From contig JAQFVV010006215.1 in the NCBI GenBank assembly GCA_028023455.1, positions 9,693,950-9,757,949 of the forward strand: 64,000 nucleotides of DNA. The letters run 5' to 3'. Positions within the stretch are counted from its first letter, which is position 1. Each line of letters opens with the position of its first letter. A model generated the notes under the pieces. It searched no databases. It saw only the letters and a list, made by a program, of their open reading frames with translations, and was not told the origin of the DNA. The stretch is from Epiperipatus broadwayi. Lineage: Eukaryota; Onychophora; Udeonychophora; Euonychophora; Peripatidae. The position numbers and the translations under genes were made by a program. This document shows positions 10,477-22,440 of this stretch, in pieces.

Positions 10477-11094
10477 TTTGGGGAGGGGTTCCTGACAGAG
10501 ATATTTTAAGTGCTGGCTCTGGCTAAGCATTTATCATAAAGCTTGTAGAGGAATTGGCAATCCTCACTGTTTGTTATATATACATTTTGAAGTATATTGT
10601 TTCTTTTTTTAGCTCCCTGATTGGTTTTTAGAGACCCTTAGGACACAGCATATATGTATGTCAGTAAAGACTTCAAATAGACCTAAAAACAAAAACTCAA
10701 AAAAAAAAAAAGAAATGCAAATTACCCAAGAATGTGAATAACATAAATATTTTGCAATGCTTAATAAATTATATTTTAAAAAGCAAGAAAAAACTAATAC
10801 CTATATATCAAAGACATGTATTAATTAATATTCAAAACTATAAGGTACCTCAGAAAACTAGTTATAAAGTGAAATATATTTATTGTGTCAGAGTTTGTGT
10901 CTATAAACTTTGGAATAGAGTGATTTGTTTAACAAATTATAGATTCAATTTTATGTTATACATATTGAGGAAAATGATTAATATCCATTTATTACATAAT
11001 AAGATTTCCATATGTTATTAAAACTGTCTGAGGTATTTGTCTTAATGCAAGCAAACAGATTTATAAAAATTTGTGATAAGGGTATTGTAGTTGT

Positions 11095-11580
11095 GATTAT
11101 ATGTTGGACTGTTGGATCATCTAATATTGTTAAATGTCTTTTTAGAAAAATTCAAACTTTATTTAAATTTTTCAAATACATTCAACTATTACTAATAGCA
11201 TGCACATTTACCACAATGTTTTGAGTGTTATTATTATCTCTTCTTCAGATATTATTGGCTTGAAGAAATCAAACCTGGAACCTTTAGATTTATGAAAATT
11301 GGATTTAATGCCATGCTTTAACCAATTAGATTTTGACAGATTAGCCTAATTGATTAGAACATTGCCTTAAATTCAATATTCACAAATTTAAAGGTTGCAG
11401 ATTTGATTCTTTTGTTAATACAGTCATTGATCAGGCTAGCAATATCTGAAGTAAAAAATAATACCATTTGAAATATTGTATTATGTAGTAATCATCTATG
11501 TGCTATTAGTTATCAGTTGAATTTTTCTAAAAACATTTAGCAATTAATATTAAATGATAGAAATAATCCCAACAAATAAT
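11095..11580. repeat. Old inverted pair of Penelope-type terminal repeats
   Basis: Left half (about 11100-11340) resembles the 2589-2975 terminal repeat in the same orientation, with matching landmarks: ttggact, atgtcttt, cttcttcag, a decayed B box and a decayed A box. Right half (about 11340-11580) is its inverted copy, with ttagcctaattgattagaa as decayed A box. The two tRNA-like modules meet head to head. No RT or endonuclease remains. Strongly diverged, hence much older than the element at 2589. Confidence 0.65.
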
Positions 11581-11739
11581 TACAAAAGCAGATTTAAACA
11601 TCTCAGTAATAGTTTTAATACTAAATACTTGATGAGAGTAGATCAAAAGCAAACTAATAGCAACAAAAATTCCAAAATGATTTTTCTAGATTAATAATTA
11701 TATACTTAAAAATAAATCTTAGCAAAAAAAAAAAATTGC

Positions 11740-12620
11740 CACTAAGTAAAAAAGGACCTTTGATTTCTTTTTTTGAGATTTCAAAAAAATTGAGCAGTGC
11801 AAATTCTTAGCATTCACTTCACGTATTCTTGCTGTGGTAGATATTATTATAATATGATTGATTATACATATAATAAACAAACAAACATCAATAAGTTTTT
11901 TCATGAATACTTGGCATGATAGGTCAATTATTTCTGAGTTTAAAACCAAGTAAACATAATGGATAACTGTTTTAGATTTCTCATAATTCTTAATAAAGAC
12001 ATGCTGGCGCTTTTGAAAACAATGAATTGGAGCATGAATGTGTGAAAGCTGATTATTTATATTTACAATCATAATTTGCAAAAATAAGTTATACCAATAA
12101 TTTTCTGGAGACTGCAATGTCATACCAAGGCAATGATTGATTATTAAATTATTTTAGCAATAAAAAATAAGGGGGTAATGAAATATGTAGACTAATTTTA
12201 TAAAGAAATGTATTATAATAAAAAATAAAAAAAATAAAAAAATAGCTCTATAATTATGACCTTTCTTTCAAATTCTAAGTATTTTAAATAAAGACGTAAT
12301 AAATGCTATTGAATTTATAAAGAATGAACACTCTCTAGAAAATAATGAAAATATTCTAAAAGAAGCAAATGAAGAAATAAAATAAAAATTGTTGGCAAAG
12401 CTATGTATCAAATATCTACAAGATAAAAATATACTAAATGACTGAAAGATTTGTAGAAGGATTATTGATATTTATGAACAATAGAAAGATATTAGAAATT
12501 AAAGACCTATCAATCTTTTATTAGTTATTTATAAGATTATTTACTAAAATCATTACAAATCATCTACAGAAAATTTTGATTCAAATCCACAAGTGAACAA
12601 ACTGGATTTAATCTATCTTT
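11740..12620 (+). mobile_element. Fragment of LINE family A (5' region joined to RT piece)
   Basis: 11750-12060 resembles the leader of the better copy (29840-30100), for example the aaggacctttgattt and ttgagcagtgcaaattc segments. 12220-12620 resembles its RT region, and the translated piece contains DIRN-RPINLLLVIYKI and an EQTGFN segment with stops. The endonuclease and part of RT are deleted. Confidence 0.6.
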
Positions 12621-12930
12621 CATGTGTGTATTGTTTTTTATCTATTTTCTTTGTTTCTAGACTCAGGGCCATAAAAATATATATTATTTTTTCATGAATC
12701 TATTGTTTCTCAAACTATAATTTGATTATATCTATCATTGATAAACTCCAGTCCTGATATAATATTTTCTCATTTGATTTTTTTTTTCTTTCTAAAATTT
12801 GAAACATAAATACTATTAATGTATATATATATACACACACATGTACTATAATTAGCCTGATCACTATTAAAAATGTGTTGATAAATAAATTTTACTTACA
12901 AATAATGGTAATAGTATGAATACTAAACTC

Positions 12931-14793
12931 TACCATCTGATGGAGCTCTTTTTTGCCCAATTGTCATCAATATACCGATTCATGGGCCGTCTGTTTGTTT
13001 ACATAATATTACAGTAAAAGCTTTTGTTTTTGTTTTTTCCAACCGGTTTTTATTATTTTTTCGTCGGTGATGGTAAACCACCAAATATTACAGTAAAAGT
13101 TGTTTTTTTTTCAAACGGTTTTTAATTTTTTTTCGTCGGCAACAGTAAACCACCTAAGTTTTTTTTTTATTCCACCCGGGTTTTTTTAGATGGTTTAGGG
13201 ATGTTGGTTTGTTTGTAAATTAATGACTAACTGTCCGTAGGTTTCTTTACATAATATTACTTACAGTAAACCAAATTCTTTTTTCACACGTTTTTTTTTT
13301 TTGCTTCGTTTTTTTTTAAAGAAACAAACACTTTGTTTTTAGATGGTGTAGGGGTGTTGGTTTGCTTTTAAATTATCAATTAACGCTCCGTCAGTTTGTT
13401 TTCACAAAAATATGGTAACAAACACTTGGTTGTTTTTAGATGGTAGAGGGGTTGGTTGCTTGCTTTTAACTTCTTTTTTTTTGGTTGATGTTTTGATTTG
13501 CTGAAAGATTTCAACAATTCGGTACTTTCGAATAAATGACATTTGGTTTTTTAGAGGGTGGAGGGGAGAAGGTTGTTTTGATTTTGAATTGTCGTCTTTT
13601 TTTGTTAATTTATTATGAGGCTTTTTTTTTTTTTGTTTCAAATCTTTACGCTACAGAAAGCTTTATATGATAGCGAAAAGTTCTTCCTTAATTTTTTGGG
13701 CCTTTAATTTTAAAAAAAGACAAACAGTTTGTTTTTAAAGAACACTCTTTTTTAAGCCGGAGGAGGTGGGGTGGTGGGGAAGGTTTGTTTTGATTTTTAA
13801 TTATCGACTTCTTTTTGGATTTTCTTTTTGAACATTTTATTATGTTACCGCACAGTTCTTTATTATTTTTATTTTATTGTTTTTTGTGAGCCTTTTGAAT
13901 AAACTCTTAAACCCTTCTTTTTTTTTTTTTGTATAATAAAATATTACCTACTTCAACTGTTAATGAAACTTATCAAATATTACTTACTTACTTTATAATC
14001 ATGTGAACAACAAAAACAACAAGAAGTTTCCCCATAAAATAATTTATTGAATCAAAAAAAAATGAAACTTTGGGCAAGTTGTGAAGCAAAACAAGTAAAA
14101 AACACCACCATTTATGGGGGCATAAAAAACAGCAGCCAAAAATAACATGCAAATAAAATAACAGGGAAGTTTCAAAGCTGTAAGTAACGGGATTTTGGAG
14201 CCTTTGAACCAACAACTTCCTTTACGCAGATCTACATGGTACGCTTGCAGGAGTTTCTCTTTCTGAGGAAACACAATATTGTGTGTCCACTTGTGTGGCC
14301 GGCTGGCAATTCACTCAGCTTCGACCAATTTGGACAACTTGCAGACGACATTTGACAGTTCTCGCACGGATGTAAACAGGCATTTGCGCGCGAAATTGGA
14401 AAAAAATTCTGCTGAAAAGAAGAACCTTTTCAGGTTGTGTGTAGTTCAAAAGCATAGGGAAATGTGTGTGATGACATGACAATTCTTAATATGGAATACT
14501 AATTCCATTACACTTTCTAAAAAATTTCCAACAATGAATTTTTGCACAATTTCATCTCTTTCAAGTACGGCCACCATCAAATCAGACTGTAGCGAGAGTT
14601 CAAGAGTGCTCACTTGACGAATACTGTCGCAATGCAATGGGCGTAGTATTTCATTAGGTAATTGTAGAATACATCCCCCTCAGGCGGCCTGTTACGGCTC
14701 AAAAAACACCGCTTGTAATGTCAGTCGTAAGTTAAGGCTGCTAAAACGGTATATTGATGTGCGTTTTGTGAAAAACAGCACCATCAGACGGTA
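12931..14793. mobile_element. 1.86-kb non-autonomous TIR element flanked by TA
   Basis: Ends share an inverted repeat of about 45 bp: CCATCTGATGGAGCTC... on the left, CCGTCTGATGGTGCTG... as complement on the right, both reaching atcaatataccg. TA flanks both ends, consistent with Tc1/mariner-type integration, though TA is common here. The interior is poly-T rich with imperfect repeats, including two units of about 80 bp at 13004-13160, and G-rich segments. Short ORFs inside show no transposase features. Confidence 0.65.
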
Positions 14794-15629
14794 GGGTTCA
14801 GTTTTAATAAACTGAAATATATGCAGAATAATTTTATAACTTTTCAAAAACATTTTTATAATTTCAATGCTAATAAATTTCTTACTTAGGAACATAAAAA
14901 TTCTCTTTGGACAATACTTAACTGAGTTCACTCTGAATCAATATAAAAATTGCATTATTTTCACCATTCTCATTTATGTTAAGGCTTTAATTAACTTAAT
15001 AGTTTGCTTATCTCCAATTGAATCAATGAGAAGAATTAGAAAAGAATTGAAGCAAATGTGAACAAAAACTTTTAAATAAAAATAAAAGATTAAAAAAAAA
15101 TACTGTATTTATATATAAGTATTATAATTAATATTAATCCTGATTTTTTTTTTTAAACAGTGATATTAAATATAAGTACAGTGAAACTGTGAATTACACT
15201 GTATCAAACTACACGATTTTAATTAGACACCAACCAAAAAAAAAAAAAAAAACAAACAAATAATAAAAATATTGAAATTAACAAACTTATTAAATTTTAT
15301 GAATATCAGTATGATGACAGCCATTTTTTTTTCTCAGTAAATTTAACATTCTCAAATTTCAAACAGCAATTTATTAAATCATACTTTCTTCCCAATTTAA
15401 ATGCAATTCAGTACATTAGTTAAAAAGCATGTGTACAGAATTATTCTTTGCATTTTTTTTCCAAAAAGTTTTATATTACGTATAGTATGTATTCTATTTT
15501 TAATAAAACATAATGAATGATAAATACAAAAAAGGCATAAAGTATTTTCAATAAATGACAAAAAAATTCATATTGATATAAGAAAGAAATTAACTGTATG
15601 TTTTAAAAGAATGAATCATTGATCAGAGA
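14794..15629. other. AT-rich intron sequence, no feature seen
   Basis: Long A/T runs and no repeat border or coding signal that I could support. Confidence 0.5.
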
Positions 15630-16019
15630 AATTAGAAAAACAGATTCATACCACAATTGCTTATGCATTGAACACATCTAAAGTAACTAAAGAAAAGATA
15701 TCATTTTTGGGTTAAAATGGAAAACGCCTTAAATCTATGGTTCAATTATGTGAATTGGAAGAATATTATGATTGACAGTCTTGTATTGGGTCAGAAAGCC
15801 TTAAGTCTCTATGAAGAATTGAACAGAAAATCTAGATTGGACAATTCCAAGCTATTCACTGCAAATACAGAATGATTGTATAGATTATGAAACCATGTTT
15901 TAAAAATATTAAAATAACCAATAAAGATGCATCTGCTGATAATGAAACTGCTACCAAGTTTTCATTACAATTTTTAAAAAATATTGAAGAAAAAATGTCC
16001 AGTACAGGTATTTAATTAT
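15630..16019 (+). pseudogene. Pogo/Tigger-like transposase remnant (CENP-B type DNA-binding region)
   Basis: From 15717 the frame reads MENALNLWFNYVN, then DSLVLGQKALSLYEEL, the pattern of the second helix-turn-helix region of Tigger/jerky transposases (LxxWFxxxRxxxxPVxxxLxxxKA). After stops, DASADNETATKFSLQFLKNI (15924-15983) fits the GEAASADxxAAxxFPxxLxxII segment that follows in that family. The DDE core is absent. Several stops. Confidence 0.6.
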
Positions 16020-16169
16020 GATAAAACAAGATTATGCAATTGAACACACACACACATAGTACTGTCAATATATATCTAAATATACTGCAACAATTAAAAC
16101 ATTTTTTTTTTTAAAAAAAAAATCCAAAAAAGATAAGTTGTATTCTAACATTAAAATTGAGTAATAAAA

Positions 16170-16790
16170 GAATAGTAAGATACTGAAAACACATATAAAT
16201 TCTGAAGAATACTTATCAAAATGCAGTAGTAGTGATTAGATTACATAATAGCATTAAATAAATTAACATTAAACATAGTATATGCATGATGATTCCTTTT
16301 CTCCAAAACTTTTTACAGTAGTTTACAGTATCTGGTGAATTAAATTAGGATATTAAAGAAATAAATAAGCATAAATCATCTAGATTTTAAAAATAATGCA
16401 ATTGTTTATGCAAATCCTTAAAAAATATAAGAGCTATTGGATGAAAGTTTTAAAAAAAAGGCTAAAATACTACAATGTTTTTAAAAATGTTTAAAAGTTT
16501 TCAGAGGAAAAAAAAAAGTTTCATAAGAAAAAGTAGATGAATGAAATTAATGTAGAAATAGACTTGGACTAATCACGTTGAAAGGAAGATTTTCAATAAG
16601 TGCATTTTATCAATGCTTAATTATTATGGATCTGAGATTTTAAAACATTTAACAGAAGAATAATGCAAACAATTCAGACCATACAGCTAAGTACGGATAG
16701 ATATATAATGAGACTAATAAAAAGGGATAGAAAACAAAATACATGGGTGAGAAATATAAAGAACTGGACTAGAGATATAAATAAAAAAGA
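16170..16790 (+). mobile_element. LINE family A fragment (RT 3' part)
   Basis: Pieces resemble 32100-32800 of the better copy: ttctgaagaatacttatcaaaatgc, tctccaaaactttttacag, ttattatggatctgagatt, and a final stretch with gggatagaaaacaaaatacatgggtgaga. Stops and deletions throughout. Confidence 0.6.
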
Positions 16791-17949
16791 TGACAATTGA
16801 TAGGCAATAAAGCTTTATTTGTCAACAACTGGTTTTTTTTACACAGGAAACTCTTGACGCAAAAAAATCCATTATCTAATTATTTTCCAATTTTTGCTTC
16901 ATAATTACTTCAATGTTTTTTCATTTATTTTTGTATCACAATTGTATATTAAATAAAAAATTCAAAAGCCATAATTTTTTAATATTCCAGTGTATTTTTA
17001 TTAAATCATATAACAATCTTGCAGATACTTTCTATTATAATTTATTATTTCTGTGTCTTTTCCCACAATATTACTTTCAATAGATATACTTCCACTACAT
17101 AAATATTTTTATTTACTTCTACTGTATACTGGATAGTTTGTAAATACTTTATCAAATAAAGTTGTATGCATGTAAATGTGTTTACCAGCTGGTCAATATA
17201 GACAATATTCAGTCATTCTAAAAATAATAAAATGCTGAAAAGAAAAATTAGTTTAATGCAAGAAGCAACATGTCAATTTGCATATTAATAAAGTCTAACC
17301 ATTATGTAAATTAGTAAATCTATTAAAATGCCTCCAGAACTTTTAACAGAAAAAGAAGAGAGAAAACTTCTAATGGAGAAAAAGGAAATTAGACTTTAAA
17401 TATAGAGTAAAAGCTAATTGTGCAGAGTAAACCAGTATTAACAGACATCATAATTTAATTAGACTAACTCAAGATATGAGTGTGAGCAGAAAATGATTAC
17501 TGAACTAGTTAAATAATATATACATATATCTTTACATCTTCTAAGATATGAACTGTTACATGATCAAGATTGATCTTATGTTCAACTAGCAAATTGCCAG
17601 TTGATTTAATATTATTGTTATGCAGAGTAAAACAAATTCTTGAATTTATTAATAAACTTTTGTTGTTGTTTATTTAAACTATTTATATAATTATCCGGCT
17701 GCCAGATCATAATTGACTTTGGATATATTATGTGGCACAAAAAGCCAGATATATTATGTGGTGTAATTGACAAAGGATTTTACCTAAGAATATATTATGT
17801 GGCTATAGTTGGACTTGTGAAATATTATCTGGTCCAGTCAAATGAAGTACCTGTGAAATATTATGCAATGCAGTCAAAATTAGGTAATTGTGAAGATTAT
17901 TATACAGCAGCCTTTCAACCTGAAAAGATTATCAGTATATATTAATGAT

Positions 17950-19815
17950 TAGAATAATTCAAGAAATATGCAGAACAACATAACAATGACCTTCGATGTA
18001 AAAAATCTGAAACAGTGGCAGATATATGCCAACCATATAAAGAAATAAATGCTCATGAATTGGATAATTTATGATAAAGTGAAAGTTGTCACCCTACTAT
18101 AGAAGTCAGTACATAAAACCTTACAATTGGAAAATTGTTTATGTAATCCGAAGCCAATTGAAGAAATCCCGTATGAGGAATTATTAATAAAACTTAATGC
18201 CTATTTTAAGCCAATAATGTCTAAATTCGCAACATGTCTTTATTTCCATAGTAGAATGCAATCGCAAGATGAACTATATGTGAATAGAATATAATACTAC
18301 AAACTTTAGCAAAGGATTGCAAATTTAGGGGTTATATCAATAAAATGTTATTGGACCAGTTACTATGGGGCATCAGAGACGTGAAGCTTAGGCAGATACT
18401 ATTAACAGAATCTACTCTAACATAAAAGTCGCTATTGAACAATCTGTAGCCCACGAAGCCATTTTACAAGACATGGAAGAATTCAAAAATGCGATAGATT
18501 TAGATACTTTGGAAATGTATGTGTAAAAGCAGCAAAACAACAAGTGCAAAGGAATTTAACACAGATCCCTCCTACTTATTATTGCTGTAAAAACAGGCAA
18601 TTTTAAATCAACATGTAAATTTAATACAAAAAAATGTTTAACTGCAGCCTGATAGGTCATTTATTAATTCTGTGTAAAAAAAAAAAAGCAACAAATGACA
18701 AAATAGAACTATCATGAAAAAGTAAATTGAAGGAAGAAGAATTTAAGAAGTTATATCTGTGAAGAGGATGAAAAAAAGCAATGATATGCCTAATATGTTA
18801 AATGTAAAAGTGTGTGGTCCAAATGATAGAAATGGAGATAAGACAGTGAGGTGGACATATCATTGATATCGTAAAAAAATGGGACAGTAATTCAGAAAAG
18901 AGTAAAGGTTAATGTCTAGTTAACTAAAACTACTTTGGTAGCAACAGAGGTAAATGAAAACCCAAATAAGTATTAAAGAAGTTGTGACATATGTAGTTTC
19001 AAGGAACATTAACTCAATCTTAGGATGCAATGGGTTAATGCCATTCGAAATAAGTATTGAACATATCAAAACTACTAAAGTAAAAATAAATGTCCGAAAA
19101 AATTTTCCATAGCTATTTAAGTTAAAATTCAAAATAGTTAACAGCAAAATATAGCAGAATGGACTAAAACAAATAGAGTATAATGTTATAAAAAATTGGA
19201 TAAAAAATGGATGGCCATTTAAACAGCTAAATAATTTATCTCTGGCAATTTGGAATGCCCAGGAGAGTTTATCAACCTGCCATGAATGCATTCTTATGAT
19301 GGATCATGTAATGATTCTGACTGAGGGGAAAAAAAATGTGTTCTACAGCTGTTACACAAAGGACACATAGGAATTATATGTAGGAAGGAACTAACTAGTT
19401 TGTACATTTGGTGGTCGAACATAAACAATGATATTGGAAAAATTGTAAAAAGTTGTCAAGCTTGCCAACAGATAATGAGGCACAGTACTAAATGCCAAGT
19501 TCTGCTGCGAAAAAAACTTTGACAGAATTATTAATGAAATGACGTGTGATAATGCACTTATCTATCGTAAAAATAGATAAAGTAAAAAAAAAAAAGATGA
19601 TTTAGAAAACATTAGATTTAAAGCAAATCAAACTGTATGGATTAAAGATATAATTAAGAAAAAATGGTTACGAGGAATAATTAGTAGAATTGTGTCTGCA
19701 CAATTATATGAAATAAAATTAGAAGATGAAAGAATTTTAAGATGCCATGTTAACCATATAAAAGAGCAGAAAACTGAAATATTAGAGGATATAGTTACTA
19801 TTTTAACACAGAGTT
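17950..19815 (+). pseudogene. Gypsy-like gag/integrase remnants of element 2
   Basis: Gag-like segments in 17985-18290 include PYEELLIKLNAYFKP and RMQSQDELYVNRI. A decayed zinc knuckle lies near 18575-18625. Near 19200-19300 IKNWIKNGWPFKQL and LSTCHECIL resemble the linker before integrase. 19340-19475 encodes a HHCC-type integrase zinc finger (HKGHIGI ... IYIWW-type segment ... CQACQQ) across frame changes. 19620-19790 encodes QTVWIKDIIKKKWLRGI and ILRCHVNHIKEQ, an integrase C-terminal module. RT, RNase H and the DDE core are lost. Not functional. Confidence 0.7.
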
Positions 19816-20498
19816 AAAAGCACCAAATAGCTCTTCAGTTCAAGATGAAACCATAGAATCAAATGGTAAACAGAAAGAGATAACAACAGAGCAAGAAGAA
19901 GACAGATATCTACCTGTATCAAAGCCTACATAAATATTGCAGAAATCAATAAAGCTACAAGATTATATTCATGAATACAATTCTGCTTATTTCTAGAGTG
20001 AAGAAGAGGTATTGTTGTATATTGTCTAGTTTATAAAAATTTTATTAAATAAAGTTGTATACATACATATATGTGCGTGTACAGGCTGGTTATTATAAGC
20101 AATAATGAGTCATTCTAAAAATAATAAAATGCAGAAAAGGAAAATTAGTTTACTGCTAGAAGCAACATGTTAATTTGCATATCAATAAAGTCTAACATTA
20201 TGCAAATTAGCAAATCTATTAAAATGTCTCCAGAACTTCTAATACAGAGAAGAGAGGAAATCTCTAATGGAAAGTTAGACTCTAAGTATAGAGTGAAAGT
20301 TAATTGTACAGAGTAAACCAGTATGTGTTCTTGTCATAATTTAATTTATACTAATTCAAAATAAATGTGTGAGCAGAAGGTAATTACTAAATTACAGTTG
20401 TAAAGATATATGTATATATTATTTATCTTTTTGCGATATGAAGTTATGTGATCAAGATTGATTTTGTGTTCAATTAACAAATTTCCAGTTGATTTACT

Positions 20499-20695
20499 AA
20501 TTTTATTCTACTAATATTATTATTAAAACAAGCAAAACTCTCCAGATATTGGATGAGTAGACACTAGATAGGGATTTTATGCACAAGCCTTCTGGTGCAT
20601 TGATTACTCTGGTTGGCACTGAGTTGTACTACTGTATGGAGAGTTTTGCCTGTTTTAATAACAGTAATGTGCTAGCATAAGAAATAGTGATCATG
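20499..20695 (+). mobile_element. Short snapback element in right LTR of gypsy-like element 2
   Basis: Absent from the left LTR between gttgattta and atattattgtta. It starts with ttattaaaacaagcaaaact and ends with its complement followed by a gtgctagcat segment. It is the same family as the tandem copies at 55704-56060 (opposite orientation). One end is an inverted partial copy of the unit, as in the larger snapback elements. Confidence 0.6.
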
Positions 20696-20812
20696 TGAAT
20701 ATTATTGTTATTCAGAATAAAATAAATTCTTAAATTTATTATCACACTTTTGTTGTTTATTTAAACTATTTTATAATTATCCGGCTGCCAGATTATAGTT
20801 AGCCCTGGATAT

Positions 20813-21840
20813 ATAAACTACTAAGCATTATTCTATTTTTATCTATTATAGTATTTTTAGATTAGCATATCTGTATTACTAAAACTGTCTTTGAACATTC
20901 TAAACTAAATTCATGCTTTAATCGATCATTAGGTAATTATTAAAAAATTATTTTAATTAGAAAAGTAAGACACCATTATTCAAATTTAGGTTTTAAAAAA
21001 TTTTTGGAAAAAATAAAAGCATGAAAATTTAATAGAAATTTTTAGGAGACTTTATATTTTGAATTTATCTTTCCCACATACAACTTTAATAGTCAAATAG
21101 CATTCTCGGATATTTCATTAGTTATACCAAAGTAAAGCTTTTCATATTCTAGGAAGCAGTAATTAATATTGGATATATAGGGATTTTTTTTTATGATAAT
21201 TAAAATTTAAATACTCTGAAAATTCATTTTAATATACTTTTGAAATGCCTCTAGCTTAAAATTAGTCTGTTGTACATGTTCTATTGCTAAAATTTGGTCT
21301 GTTGTATGTGTTCATTTCTAAATATTATTTTTTAAAAAAAAACTATACATATTGTGCCAGGCATTATCAAATGTCCATGCACAAAATCTGCTGTAAAGAA
21401 CATTACAGCAGATACACATATAAATTTATATATATTAAGCACAACAAATATATAAATGTGCTACATTAGTAATGGAAGTGGGGTCTGAGCATTAGAATAT
21501 CCACACACACCAATTGTAAACAAATATACGTATAATAAACTGATGTGTTTTTTTTTATTTTTATTGTTTTGTATATTTTCAGTATATGTCATTTTATGTA
21601 TTTTGCTTTTCTCTGAAAAATTCAAATAGAGAAAAGCAAACTTTATTGAACAAATGGATCATATGTTGGAAAATATTAGTAAAATAAAGTAATTGTTCCA
21701 ACATACTTGTATATATTTTTTTATTTTTTTTAATTACTTTTCTAAAATCTGTAATCTTATTCCGTAATCAAAAAAATGTTAATTGCTTTGATAAAAACCT
21801 AATCAAAAGGCAAAATGTGTGATAATGAATGTTAAAATTA
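20813..21840. other. AT-rich intron sequence, no supported feature
   Basis: Several short open stretches and homopolymers, with nothing resembling a known domain. Confidence 0.5.
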
Positions 21841-21841
21841 A

Positions 21842-22440
21842 AATGTTATTTTTTTTTTTAGATAAAATAAAATTCTTTTGAATTAATATCTGTAATCAAG
21901 TGGTCAAGATGGAAACCAAACATATGTTGATAATCTAAATGATAAGCTAAATTAAAAGGGTTGACTGATTCATACTTTTCAGGAGGGGTAGCTGAATTGG
22001 TTCTGTATGAGTCGGGTTGATAGGTTTTAGTCAGTGCTGTGGGATTCATTCTTTCTTTGGCATTCATTCTGGCCAAGTCGTCCACTACTTTGGCTCCGGA
22101 ATTCTTCAATCATCTAGCCACTTAGAGATTGATTTATGGAGTAGACTATTGCTGATATTTTCTAAGAAGAAATCCATTACACAGTTCTTTTAAGAACTCT
22201 TGTTTTCTTGAGAATTTAATGAACCATTTAAGATAGTGGATGAACATTTAATAATAATTGTTGCATTATACAAGATAGATCACCAAGATGTGATCATGCC
22301 AGTTCCAGCTAGTCACAATGATGACAAAAGCCGCCTTTGCCTATGCCTGAATGAGATGAAATTCTCACCGCACAGCCTTTTGACTTGAAGCCCACTCAAA
22401 AGTCCAGTCAGGAGAAGATGAAGACGCCTACATTAAGTTT
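21842..22440 (-). pseudogene. Possible retrocopy or decayed coding sequence, unrecognised
   Basis: Minus strand 22109-21858 is open for about 83 codons with unusually protein-like composition (NPTALTKTYQPDSYRTN, PPEKYESVNPFNL, HMFGFHLDHL). It ends in a stop followed directly by a run of A. Less AT-rich sequence continues upstream to about 22440 in shifting frames. An A tail just after the stop suggests a reverse-transcribed copy, but I do not recognise the parent. Confidence 0.35.

Larger units (their letters stand above)
9581..10570 (-). mobile_element. Hammerhead-bearing snapback element (retrozyme-like)
   Basis: A 990-bp insertion flanked by the 15-bp duplication ttgttatatatacat (9566-9580, 10571-10585); the uninterrupted site is at about 7103-7117 in the left LTR. 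Layout: a roughly 100-bp direct repeat at 9581 and again at 10017, giving a 436-bp unit, then an inverted copy (10120-10570) of about 9650-10100, with a 19-nt loop. No ORF. The inferred sense strand is minus, and a canonical hammerhead core lies on that strand. Short non-coding hammerhead elements spread by Penelope-like machinery are known in animals as retrozymes; this element fits, with an inverted tail like the Penelope copy nearby. The arms are nearly identical, so it is young. Confidence 0.85.
1955..10650 (+). mobile_element. Decayed gypsy-like LTR retrotransposon 1, host of three nested insertions
   Basis: Two related LTRs flank gag/protease/integrase remnants. Both LTRs start with TG and end with CA. 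A purine tract (8841-8856, agagtagggagaggag) abuts the right LTR as a polypurine tract should. Flanking pentamers are tttat and tatat, a possible one-mismatch target duplication. Without insertions the right LTR is about 0.8 kb. The left LTR carries insertions at 2121-2372 and 2589-6762, and the right LTR carries one at 9581-10570. I see no convincing tRNA primer site after 7180. The reverse transcriptase and integrase core are absent, so it is a non-autonomous relic. Confidence 0.8.
8857..10650 (+). repeat. Right LTR of gypsy-like element 1 (with one insertion)
   Basis: Begins TGGAATATCC right after the polypurine tract and ends ggacacagca. It is interrupted by a 990-bp snapback element at 9581-10570. 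Divergence from the left LTR is visible throughout, so the element is old compared with its insertions. Confidence 0.8.
17123..20812 (+). mobile_element. Decayed gypsy-like LTR retrotransposon 2
   Basis: Left LTR about 17123-17728 and right LTR about 20016-20812 share tgtata..., aataaagttgtat, gtcattctaaaaataataaaatg, aagattgat, and the end ttatccggctgccaga. A purine tract (about 19998-20009) precedes the right LTR. The right LTR holds a roughly 180-bp insertion. The interior has gag, protease-region, integrase zinc-finger and integrase C-terminal remnants but no RT core. Confidence 0.75.

Noticed and set aside
13988-14274. Two overlapping minus-strand ORFs inside the TA-flanked TIR element
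   Set aside because: Composition is dominated by A/T runs, with no transposase motif and no splice context.
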